Assembly (NCBI GenBank): GCA_003524745.1
Contig: DQGN01000026.1
Span: forward strand, 2,354 to 11,504
Length of the DNA stretch: 9,151 nucleotides
Direction of reading: 5' to 3'
Source of the DNA: Patescibacteria group bacterium
GTDB lineage: Bacteria; Patescibacteriota; Kazan-3B-28; UBA10110
Part shown: piece after piece, positions 1 to 5,454 of the stretch
Layout of the letters: the number at the start of each line of letters is the position of its first letter
How positions within the stretch are numbered: the stretch's first letter is position 1
Made by a program: the position numbers and the translations under genes
The notes under the pieces: model-generated
Told to the model about the DNA's origin: nothing
Seen by the model: only the letters and a program-made list of their open reading frames with translations
Database searches by the model: none

Positions 1-8
1 AGGTACTT

Positions 9-791
9 TTATTTTAACCCAAATAGCCGAATAGCATTAGCCGTACTGGTATTAACTACCTCTTCTATATCAATTTGTTTGATCTCGGCTATCTTGGCTG
101 CCACCTCTACCACATGCTGGGGTTCGTTCCGTTCGCCCCGGTGAGACTGGGGCGGCAAATAAGGCGCATCTGTTTCTAAAACTATTCTATCCATAGGAGT
201 AGCCTTAACTGATTCGACCAAACTCACATTATCTGGATAAGTAATCATATTGTTAAATCCGATATAAAAACCTCGGCGAAGAAATTCTTGCAAGTAACTG
301 GGGCCGGCTGAAAAAGAATGCACTACGCCCGGTATATCACTATCCAGCCCGGCTAAATATTCCCGGTCTAACACCTGTAAGAGATCCCTATAAGCATCTC
401 GGCAATGCAGAATAACCGGTTTGCGGTATTGTTTGGCCAAGCGCAATTGCTCAGCAAAAATGGCTTTTTGGTGGTCTTGTGTAGATAAATTCCGGTAATA
501 ATCCAAACCAATCTCTCCCACCGCTACTGCTTTGGGATGCTTGATAAAGGGGAGGAGACGACTACTTAAATTATCGAGATTCTTTCTGGCTTCATGCGGG
601 TGCACTCCGACTGCAGCATAAATTTCATGGTATCGGCTAGCTAAATTAATGCTGATTTCCGAGGAACGAATATCGGTCCCGACATTAATTAAGTAAATCA
701 AACCCGCCTGAAATGAGCGCAGAATAGTTTTTTCCATATCCCGATGAAACTCCGGAAAATCTAAATGGCAATGCGTATCAATATAATTCAT
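9..791 (-). CDS. tatD: TatD family metal-dependent hydrolase (DNase-like)
   Basis: A 260-residue protein, the usual length for TatD, an amidohydrolase-superfamily TIM barrel that acts as a metal-dependent 3'-5' exonuclease or deoxyribonuclease in the cytoplasm. The metal-ligand set is complete: HxH at H7/H9 in DTHCHLD, E93 in GEIGLDYY, H129 in LHCRD, H158 in VVHSF and D208 in ETDAPYLPP. The GVHPH motif is at 62-66. The start is secure because DTHCHLD must sit at the N terminus. No SD precedes the ATG; a CCCGTTAGAA repeat arm abuts the start codon instead. It lies last in the minus-strand run metG, EamA gene, tatD. In many bacteria (metS-yabD in Bacillus) a TatD gene follows the MetRS gene directly, so here the EamA gene and a repeat block separate a common pair. 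Its exact substrate is unknown. Confidence 0.95.
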   Translation of the reverse strand: MNYIDTHCHLDFPEFHRDMEKTILRSFQAGLIYLINVGTDIRSSEISINLASRYHEIYAAVGVHPHEARKNLDNLSSRLLPFIKHPKAVAVGEIGLDYYRNLSTQDHQKAIFAEQLRLAKQYRKPVILHCRDAYRDLLQVLDREYLAGLDSDIPGVVHSFSAGPSYLQEFLRRGFYIGFNNMITYPDNVSLVESVKATPMDRIVLETDAPYLPPQSHRGERNEPQHVVEVAAKIAEIKQIDIEEVVNTSTANAIRLFGLK

Positions 792-823
792 CCCGTTAGA
801 AGCAGGAAACCGTTAGGTTTCTG
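792..823. repeat. CCCGTTAGAA repeat arm plus hairpin upstream of tatD
   Basis: CCCGTTAGAA at 792-801 is followed by a perfect hairpin GAAACC (806-811), loop GTTA, GGTTTC (816-821). The CCCGTTAGA core recurs in the metG/recX spacer and, inverted with one change (TCTAACAGG), at 1040-1048. The arm occupies the place where the tatD ribosome binding site would be. No T-tract follows the hairpin on the minus strand, so it is not a convincing terminator. Confidence 0.5.
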
Positions 824-849
824 ATGTTAAATAATATGATCTGTGATAT

Positions 850-864
850 TGAATTAATAATTCA
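850..864. repeat. Short perfect palindrome TGAATTA-A-TAATTCA
   Basis: Seven-bp arms TGAATTA (850-856) and TAATTCA (858-864) around one central base, in AT-rich DNA between the repeat block and tatD. It could be an operator near the tatD promoter or a by-product of AT richness. No clear -35/-10 pair could be assigned to tatD. Confidence 0.35.
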
Positions 865-885
865 GTAATGCATATGTTTTATACT

Positions 886-1023
886 ATCCCCACCTAACCT
901 CCCCTTAGCAGGGGAGGAATGAATTTGATGCCTTTCACCTACTTCCCTTCAAGTCTGGGACGAATAAGCACTAACCTCTTCTTCTTTTTCCTCCCCTTAA
1001 TAAAGGGGAGGAAAGGTGGGGAT
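886..1023. repeat. MITE-like palindromic repeat block with two nested hairpins
   Basis: Perfect 10-bp terminal inverted repeats, ATCCCCACCT (886-895) and AGGTGGGGAT (1014-1023), enclose two hairpins of related sequence. Hairpin 1 is CCTCCCCT (898-905), loop TAGC, AGGGGAGG (910-917). Hairpin 2 is a perfect 12-bp stem, TTTCCTCCCCTT (987-998), loop AATA, AAGGGGAGGAAA (1003-1014). The block is two copies of one module in inverted orientation around about 70 bp of unrelated sequence. No ORF is inside it. It fills most of the 259-bp spacer between the EamA and tatD genes. A third module lies inside metG. It resembles a non-autonomous palindromic element; no transposase in the window could mobilise it. 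Confidence 0.85.
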
Positions 1024-1039
1024 GTGCGTTAAAGACACC

Positions 1040-1050
1040 TCTAACAGGAT
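1040..1050. repeat. Inverted, diverged copy of the CCCGTTAGA arm
   Basis: TCTAACAGGAT is the inverse of ATCCTGTTAGA, one substitution from the ATCCCGTTAGA arm next to tatD. It starts immediately beyond the TGA stop of the EamA gene. The two arms bracket the CCTCCCC block, which suggests nested insertion of one repeat family into another, or one larger composite element. Confidence 0.45.
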
Positions 1051-1890
1051 TCATTTTACAAAAATTAACCAGACTACCAATCCTACAATAATAGCGCTGG
1101 AAATCAAGTTCTTGAGTTGAACCTTTTCATGTAAATAACCCGCCGACAAAGCGTAGACCAAGATCGGCGATAACAGCAAAGTAAACACCGTTATGGTGAT
1201 ACCGACTGTCTGATAAGACAAATACAAAGATACGCTGGCAGCGATCGCTCCGCCGGCGACTAACAAAAAATGGGGAATATGTTTAAGAGCAATGCGCTGG
1301 ACAGCGCCTCTTTGCAATATCCACAAAAACAGGGCGATCACTACCGCTCTTACTAAATAGAGAGCCAATGGCGAATACACTACCAATAGATGTTTGATAA
1401 CTACCGCCTCTAACCCATAAAGAACAGAGAAAGCCAAAAGTGCCAACAAAGGTTTTTTTAGAGAAAATTGCCGATGCCGCAGATGCGACCAAGCCAACAC
1501 CGCCCCGGCTATAATTACTGCCACATAAAGTTGCCACGAACGTTCATCTATATAAAATAAACTCGCGATAACTGCCGCTAATAGGGGATTAAATAACAAA
1601 AACGGTTCGGCTTCCGCTATTTTTTCGTACTCCAAACCATAGTAATACAACAAATTATAATTGCCGGCCAAAAAAGCTAAAGCAAGCAACCACCACAAAT
1701 ACTGGTGAGATAGGGCTATCGCATCGACTTGAAAAAACCAGGGCGACAAGAGCAAGGCTATAACGATAATCCAAATAAATAGCCACCAAGCAAAGGAGTG
1801 ATAGGTCAGTTGTTTGAATTTAACAAACAACCTTTTAGTAGCAATCAGCGTAATTGCATCAAAAGCTACCACTAAAAACGGGTACCACAT
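1051..1890 (-). CDS. EamA/DMT-superfamily transporter, 10 TM segments
   Basis: A 279-residue, very hydrophobic protein with ten predicted membrane helices near residues 3-21, 33-53, 62-83, 94-113, 118-135, 148-169, 173-193, 205-226, 230-250 and 261-278. This is the two-times-five-helix pattern of the drug/metabolite transporter superfamily (EamA domain pair). The N-P motif before TM4 and the S-P motif in TM9 (ITVFTLLLSPILVY) fit equivalent positions of the two halves. Members export amino acids, metabolites or drugs across the cytoplasmic membrane; the substrate cannot be read from sequence. The ATG follows the metG TAA with no base between (TAAATG), so it is probably translationally coupled to metG and needs no SD of its own. 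It ends in TGA next to a repeat arm. Confidence 0.85.
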   Translation of the reverse strand: MWYPFLVVAFDAITLIATKRLFVKFKQLTYHSFAWWLFIWIIVIALLLSPWFFQVDAIALSHQYLWWLLALAFLAGNYNLLYYYGLEYEKIAEAEPFLLFNPLLAAVIASLFYIDERSWQLYVAVIIAGAVLAWSHLRHRQFSLKKPLLALLAFSVLYGLEAVVIKHLLVVYSPLALYLVRAVVIALFLWILQRGAVQRIALKHIPHFLLVAGGAIAASVSLYLSYQTVGITITVFTLLLSPILVYALSAGYLHEKVQLKNLISSAIIVGLVVWLIFVK

Positions 1891-3474
1891 TTAATGCTCT
1901 TTAGGAAATAGAATAGGGGCTTCGCCCAGCTTAGTCTCGGCGGGTAACTTACCCCAAACTGCCTCTTCCGACCAATTAGTGATCATGGATAAGCCGTATA
2001 GCCCCAGCGTGGCCGAGATTTTTTCGGCGGTAGCCGGCAAAAATGGTGCCAGCAACAAAGCCACGATGCGAAGACCCTCCAAGAGTTGGTAGAGCACCTT
2101 GTCTAATCTCTCCTGATCGTTCTGTTTGGCTAATTCCCAAGGTTTTTCGGCATCTACCAACGCATTTAATTCGCTAATATACTGATTCACGGCTATCACG
2201 GCTTTTTGCAGTTCGCATTTGGCCAGATGTTGTTCATAATTAGCAATGGTGGTTTCGGTGGCAGGAGCTGGCTCATCCGTAACTTTAGGTACAGCACCGC
2301 CAGAAAATTTCTTAGCCATCTGAACCACCCGCGAGAGGAGGTTGCCCAGATTATTGGCTAATTCGTTATTATACAAATCGTCAAAGCGAGCCCAAGCAAA
2401 ATCGCCATCATCAGTTGTCGGGATCTCGCGCAATAAATAATATCTGACCACATCGGTACCATATCTTTTCATCGCTTCAGTCGGATCAACTACATTGCCG
2501 ATACTCTTGCTCATTTTTTGACCTTCGGAAGTAATGAACCCGTGGACTAAAATCGCCTTTGGTAAAGGGAGTCCGGCGGAGAGCAGCATCCCCGGCCAAA
2601 TGGCGGCATGAAAGCGCAAAATATCCTTACCAATACAATGCAAATCTGCCGGCCACCACTTATTAAACTCGGCTTCGTTTTTGACATACCCAACCCCATT
2701 TCTCCTCCCCTTACTAATGGGGGGGAGGGAGGGGTGTTTGTCATCTTGCCCATATCCAATCGCCGAGATGTAGTTGGATAATGCGTCACACCAGACATAC
2801 ATGGTTTGGTCGGGGTCATCTGGTACTGGCACTCCCCAAGGCAACTTCGACTTAGGACGAGAAAAACTAATATCGGTTAGCCCGGATTTAACCACATTCA
2901 AGATTTCTTTGCCCCGACCCGCAGGGATGATCTCCAGTTCTTTACTTTCAATCAATTGAGCAATCCTGTCGGAATATTTAGACAATCTGAAGAAATAATT
3001 TTCTTCCTCGATATGCTCTGGCTCTGATTTATGGATAGGACAACGCCCTTCTATTAAATCTTTTTCCGTAACAAACGCCTCACACCCCACACAATACAAT
3101 CCAACATATTTATCTTTGTAAATATCGCCGGTGGCAACTAATTGTTGCCATAGTTTTTGTGCTCCCGGGAAATGCCTTGCTTGGTCGCTGGTACGAATAA
3201 AATCATCGTTAGACAAATTAAGAATGGGCTTCAGGGCAGCAAACAATTCCGAGTTGCGATCGGCTACTGCTTGCGGTTCTATACCTTCATTCGCCGCTAC
3301 TTGAGCAATCTTGCTGCCATGCTCATCCGTACCGGTTAAAAACCAGGTATCGTAACCCTTTAGGCGATACCAGCGCGCCAAACAATCAGCTTGCACTAAT
3401 TCCAGCGCATAACCAATATGGGGTTGGGCATTCACATAGGCAATGGAGGTTGTAATATACCGCTTGTCGGCCAT
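1891..3474 (-). CDS. metG: Methionyl-tRNA synthetase with in-frame repeat-derived insert
   Basis: Class I aminoacyl-tRNA synthetase that charges tRNA-Met with methionine in the cytosol. The Rossmann fold carries HIGY at 19-22 (the HIGH signature with Tyr last) and KMSKS at 320-324. A zinc knuckle has C128, C131, C145 and H148. DISFSRPKSKLPWG (201-214) and YVWCDALSNY (226-235) are characteristic, followed by an alpha-helical anticodon domain with KPWEL at 444-448. The protein ends at ILFPKEH, so it is the short form without a C-terminal EMAP/Trbp111 domain. Between SAIGYG (237-242) and WPADLH (274-279) there are about 20 more residues than in Thermus-type MetRS. Residues 246-262 of this insert are encoded by a CCTCCCC palindrome, and the reading frame stays open. 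No SD precedes the ATG. It is divergent from recX and coupled to the EamA gene. Confidence 0.97.
   Translation of the reverse strand: MADKRYITTSIAYVNAQPHIGYALELVQADCLARWYRLKGYDTWFLTGTDEHGSKIAQVAANEGIEPQAVADRNSELFAALKPILNLSNDDFIRTSDQARHFPGAQKLWQQLVATGDIYKDKYVGLYCVGCEAFVTEKDLIEGRCPIHKSEPEHIEEENYFFRLSKYSDRIAQLIESKELEIIPAGRGKEILNVVKSGLTDISFSRPKSKLPWGVPVPDDPDQTMYVWCDALSNYISAIGYGQDDKHPSLPPISKGRRNGVGYVKNEAEFNKWWPADLHCIGKDILRFHAAIWPGMLLSAGLPLPKAILVHGFITSEGQKMSKSIGNVVDPTEAMKRYGTDVVRYYLLREIPTTDDGDFAWARFDDLYNNELANNLGNLLSRVVQMAKKFSGGAVPKVTDEPAPATETTIANYEQHLAKCELQKAVIAVNQYISELNALVDAEKPWELAKQNDQERLDKVLYQLLEGLRIVALLLAPFLPATAEKISATLGLYGLSMITNWSEEAVWGKLPAETKLGEAPILFPKEH
2691..2740. repeat. CCTCCCC palindrome inserted in frame in metG
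   Basis: CCTCCCC at 2704-2710 is complementary to GGGGAGG at 2722-2728. Outer ACCCC (2693-2697) faces GGGGT (2731-2735). Read on the coding strand, the order CACCCC, CCTCCC, TTAGTAAGGGGAGGA matches the modules at 886-917 and 987-1023. It encodes roughly residues 246-262 of MetRS (KHPSLPPISKGRR and following), a Pro/Arg/Gly-rich stretch unlike the surrounding enzyme. Confidence 0.8.
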
Positions 3475-3503
3475 ATGATTGAATTAAGAAAAACTACACT
3501 GAA

Positions 3504-3570
3504 ACCCGTTAGAAATAATAAGGTTATTACCTGATACTGATTAGTTGAGGTAACTCGATTTCTAACGGGT
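3504..3570. repeat. 67-bp palindromic element with 13-bp perfect arms
   Basis: ACCCGTTAGAAAT (3504-3516) and ATTTCTAACGGGT (3558-3570) are exact reverse complements. Inside, TTACCT (3527-3532) pairs with AGGTAA (3548-3553), so the whole unit can form a long two-part hairpin or cruciform. It fills the spacer between the divergent metG and recX starts, where promoters of both genes should lie. It shares its CCCGTTAGA core with the arms at 792 and 1040, so it is probably a dispersed repeat family rather than a gene-specific operator. Confidence 0.8.
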
Positions 3571-3604
3571 CAGGGCTTAAAAATATCATTATTATTATAA
3601 ACTA

Positions 3605-4201
3605 ATGCCTGAGATAACCCAAATTGTCAGCCAAACCAATAACCCCAATCGGGTGAATGTGTTTGTGGATGATAAGTTTCTAACTGGTATCGATAAATTC
3701 ACCTGGATTTCCCATAACCTAAAAGTGGGGTCCGATATATCCCAAAAGCTCTGTGAGGAGCTAAAAAAACAAGACACTCAAGGCAAGGCCTACGACAAAG
3801 TACTAAAATTGTTGTCTTTTCGCCCCCAGAGCATTTTTGAAGTCCGCCAAAAACTGAAAGCCAAATTTGATTCCGAAACAATTACCCAAGCGATTGCCCG
3901 GCTAAAAAAAGAGGGGTGGTTAGACGATCAAAAATTTGCCGAACATTGGGTCAGGGAGCGCAGTCAAACTAGAATGAGAAGCATTACTCATCTCAAAGCC
4001 GAGCTCATCCAAAAGGGGATTGCCGAAAACATCATCCGAGAAGTATTGTCCCGGCCTGACCTTGCCGACCAAGAACTAGAAACTGCTAAAAAACTGGTAG
4101 AAAAATTCAAAAACAGCAAAACCCCCGATCAGCTCAAGGCCTATCTTGCTCGCAAAGGCTTCAGCTACCATGTTATTAACAAAGTTGCCCGTAATCGATA
4201 A
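3605..4201 (+). CDS. recX: RecX family regulatory protein
   Basis: A 198-residue RecX-type protein; family members bind RecA and inhibit its filament and recombinase activity in the cytosol. Three-helix repeats of the family are visible: KVLKLLSFRPQSIFEVRQKL (65-84) with the R-S-x-x-E-L-like start, then the ARLKKEGWLDDQKFAEHWVRER region (98-119) with the typical L-D-D-x-x-F-A signature, then ITHLKAELIQKGI (127-139), the equivalent of the usual R-I-x-x-E-L-x-x-K-G-V. A further repeat follows (TPDQLKAYLARKGFSY, 173-188). The N-terminal 50 residues look beta-rich (RVNVFVDDKFLTGI). There is no SD; the ATG lies 34 bases after a palindromic repeat in AT-rich DNA with TATTAT/TTATAA strings that could hold a -10. 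It is the only plus-strand gene and no recA is in the window. Confidence 0.9.
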   Translation: MPEITQIVSQTNNPNRVNVFVDDKFLTGIDKFTWISHNLKVGSDISQKLCEELKKQDTQGKAYDKVLKLLSFRPQSIFEVRQKLKAKFDSETITQAIARLKKEGWLDDQKFAEHWVRERSQTRMRSITHLKAELIQKGIAENIIREVLSRPDLADQELETAKKLVEKFKNSKTPDQLKAYLARKGFSYHVINKVARNR

Positions 4202-4221
4202 CCACAGTTCATTAACTGAAA

Positions 4222-4246
4222 GATGCCCCGGAGTAGGGCATCATTT
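4222..4246. terminator. Possible bidirectional terminator between convergent genes
   Basis: GATGCCC (4222-4228), loop CGGAGTA, GGGCATC (4236-4242) is followed by ATTTT on the plus strand and by TTTC on the minus strand. It lies 20 bases past the recX stop and 28 bases past the stop of the facing gene. The T-tracts are short, so termination may be weak. A second GGGGCATC at 4254-4261 could compete for pairing with GATGCCCC. Confidence 0.6.
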
Positions 4247-4270
4247 TAACTAAGGGGCATCGGCGATTGA

Positions 4271-4783
4271 TTATGTTTCGGTGGCGGCAGTGTCCTCTAC
4301 TCCTCGACATTCTCGAAGCTCGATTTCAGGAGAGGACAATTCCCGAGCTGCCAGAATAATCTCGCACATAACTACCGTTAGCGAATCTTGATGCAAAGAA
4401 GGAAAAGGATGGTCTCTGTCAACACCAGCACGAAGGTCGATGCGGAAATCCATCGAGGGGGTCTCCTTCAGCACATCACCACTCTCATACTCAAACTGAT
4501 CAATAATCTGTAGACCAACCGGGGGATAGGACCACCGTAGCAGATCAGTACCCTCTTCTACTTTCAGATAGTTATCCGGGATAACCATCAATTCACTATG
4601 CTGCGAACGCGGCTCGGAGTCGACAGTAGCAATAGTTATTGCCATTAACCAACCGGGATCGCACTTCAGGGGACTGACAGAATAATCACGCCCTTGGTAT
4701 TGTACCGTGCGTTTCTCGCCCGTAGAGCAGTAGCGATTTTCTATCGTTTTTGCAAAGTGCTCGAACGCTTCCTGAAGATTCAT
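4271..4783 (-). CDS. Hypothetical protein, 170 residues, own promoter and strong SD
   Basis: I do not recognise this family. The protein is soluble by eye: no signal peptide, no membrane helix, and a balanced mix of charged and hydrophobic residues. It has a basic, aromatic N-terminal third (RTVQYQGRDYSV, 25-36; DPGWLMAITIATV, 42-54), a beta-rich middle (HSELMVIPDNYLKV; residues 87-105 with IIDQFEYESGD) and a likely C-terminal helix (SLTVVMCEIILAARELSSPEIEL) ahead of an acidic tail. Two cysteines (C18, C41) are too far from the others to suggest a metal site. The start is well supported: AAGGAGG lies 7 bases upstream, and a near-consensus promoter with an overlapping palindrome lies further up. 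It is monocistronic and convergent with recX. Its regulation looks tighter than that of its neighbours. Confidence 0.8.
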   Translation of the reverse strand: MNLQEAFEHFAKTIENRYCSTGEKRTVQYQGRDYSVSPLKCDPGWLMAITIATVDSEPRSQHSELMVIPDNYLKVEEGTDLLRWSYPPVGLQIIDQFEYESGDVLKETPSMDFRIDLRAGVDRDHPFPSLHQDSLTVVMCEIILAARELSSPEIELRECRGVEDTAATET

Positions 4784-4790
4784 TATTTAG

Positions 4791-4797
4791 CCTCCTT
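4791..4797 (-). promoter_or_regulatory. Strong Shine-Dalgarno for the 170-residue protein
   Basis: AAGGAGG on the minus strand with a 7-base spacer to ATG. It is the best SD in the window and fixes the start. tatD, metG, recX and the glutaredoxin gene have none. Confidence 0.85.
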
Positions 4798-4811
4798 TTC
4801 AAAGGTCTCCA

Positions 4812-4829
4812 GTACTATGATAATAGTAC
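4812..4829. promoter_or_regulatory. Operator-like palindrome over the -10 region
   Basis: Perfect 7-bp inverted repeat GTACTAT (4812-4818), spacer GATA, ATAGTAC (4823-4829). The right arm covers the -10 hexamer and the left arm covers the expected transcription start. A repressor bound here would block initiation. Alternatively, part of it may fold at the very 5' end of the transcript. It is not a copy of either repeat family in the window. Confidence 0.6.
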
Positions 4830-4851
4830 CTAGAAATAATAAGTAAGTCAA
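4823..4851 (-). promoter_or_regulatory. Sigma70-type promoter for the 170-residue protein
   Basis: On the minus strand, TTGACT (4846-4851), exactly 17 bases, then TACTAT (4823-4828). The expected start near 4816 gives a leader of about 33 bases including the SD. Five of six -35 positions match the consensus. Confidence 0.75.
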
Positions 4852-5059
4852 TAATTTACGCTCCCAGACCTGATTTCTTTGTTTTCTTCTTCTGCTAGGC
4901 CATTGGAGGAGGATGCCTTTTGGTTCTTAACTCCAGCCATTGGAACGGAGGCGTCAGGTATTCCAAAAATTACCGCTTCGTGAAGCCGGTTACACCGGAG
5001 AGAACGGAAAGGTAGATTTTTGGTTAATACCAAGCCGGAGCGACTGGCTGGGACTTTGG

Positions 5060-5083
5060 TATTACCTTTCTAGAAAGGTAATA
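5060..5083. repeat. 24-bp perfect spacerless palindrome
   Basis: TATTACCTTTCT (5060-5071) is followed directly by its exact reverse complement AGAAAGGTAATA (5072-5083). A spacerless palindrome suits a dimeric DNA-binding protein or a symmetric element junction better than an RNA hairpin. Its left arm overlaps another inverted repeat (TAATACCAAG / CTTTGGTATTA), so alternative folds exist. Confidence 0.75.
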
Positions 5084-5124
5084 AAGAAAACTTTGGCGGC
5101 GCAAATGGGTGGCAAGAAATTAGG

Positions 5125-5144
5125 GGTCGTTTGAGAAAACGACC
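5125..5144. repeat. Hairpin with GAGA tetraloop
   Basis: GGTCGTTT (5125-5132), loop GAGA, AAACGACC (5137-5144). On the plus strand the loop is a GNRA tetraloop. No T-tract follows on either strand, so it is not a standard intrinsic terminator, although it lies 31 bases beyond the glutaredoxin stop and could still end or stabilise the trxB operon transcript. Confidence 0.5.
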
Positions 5145-5175
5145 AGATCTCTCCACTCCGGTCGGGATGACAAAT

Positions 5176-5433
5176 TTAAATACCGAGGATTTTCGCAATC
5201 CTCTCTTGATCAAATCCTAATACCACTTCTTCTTTGCCATCCTCAAAACTAATCACACTCACCGGCACTCCCATTTGCCCGGTTTTTTGAATCATTTCTA
5301 CACCCCGAGCAGGGTCCGCCGCCACATTAATATCTGTAAAAGCAACTTTCTTTTCCGTTAACCACTCTTTCAACATGTGGCAATAACCACAGGTTGGAGT
5401 AGAATAAATTTTAAACTCTTTTATTTGAGCCAT
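5176..5433 (-). CDS. Glutaredoxin-like redoxin, YruB/Cp9 type
   Basis: An 85-residue thioredoxin-fold disulfide carrier of the cytosol. It has strand FKIYSTPTC, active site C15-G-Y-C18, then helix (HMLKEWLTEKKV). The cis-proline motif GVPV has P57, and GFD at 73-75 is followed by the final helix. The pattern STPTC, then GQMGVPV, then GFD is that of the YruB/Cp9 glutaredoxin-like group rather than classical glutathione-binding glutaredoxins. The CGYC centre is rarer than CPYC or CPWC. It is the last gene of the trxB-tdh-redoxin operon, 21 bases after the dehydrogenase stop and without an SD. In Clostridium pasteurianum a Cp9 redoxin works with a TrxB-like reductase (Cp34) to reduce peroxiredoxin, so the TrxB encoded two genes upstream is the likely electron donor (inference). 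Confidence 0.88.
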   Translation of the reverse strand: MAQIKEFKIYSTPTCGYCHMLKEWLTEKKVAFTDINVAADPARGVEMIQKTGQMGVPVSVISFEDGKEEVVLGFDQERIAKILGI

Positions 5434-5454
5434 CGGATTTAAAAAATACTTTTA

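Larger units (their letters stand above)
4852..5170. other. Gene-free, hairpin-rich stretch
   Basis: About 320 bp between the 170-residue gene's promoter and the glutaredoxin stop with no recognisable gene. Short open frames exist (plus 4940-5134 from TTG; minus 4848-5033) but neither encodes a familiar fold or has an SD. The stretch is crowded with inverted repeats. GCTTC-GT-GAAGC is at 4975-4986. CCGGT-TAC-ACCGG is at 4986-4998. TAATACCAAG near 5025-5034 is nearly complementary to CTTTGGTATTA near 5054-5064. A 24-bp perfect palindrome is at 5060-5083 and an 8-bp stem at 5125-5144. It could be a structured RNA, a decayed gene or nested repeats. The 5145-5171 tail (AGATCTCTCCACTCC, GGTCGGGATGAC) resembles short dispersed repeats seen in many bacteria. 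Confidence 0.5.

Noticed and set aside
886..1023. Hairpins read as an intrinsic terminator for the EamA gene
   Set aside because: Neither stem is followed by a T-tract on the minus strand. The terminal inverted repeats and the related module in metG fit a repeat element better.
786..1050. CRISPR-like repeats
   Set aside because: Repeats are few, inverted and unequally spaced, and no cas gene is near.
1051..1053. UGA recoding as Gly or Trp
   Set aside because: Reading through the EamA-gene TGA gives a repeat-encoded tail and no family sequence. The Nudix gene also ends normally at TGA, so UGA is stop.
1283..1537. Minus-strand frame inside the EamA gene
   Set aside because: A shadow of the transporter in another frame with no signals of its own.
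2547..2819. Open frame on the minus strand inside metG, with a PSPPLVRGG-like string
   Set aside because: It is an alternative frame of metG. The Pro/Gly string comes from translating the CCTCCCC palindrome and is not a protein motif.
4940..5134. 64-codon plus-strand frame from TTG, ending inside a hairpin loop
   Set aside because: No SD, no recognisable domain, and it overlaps several palindromes. It is mentioned only as part of the gene-free stretch.
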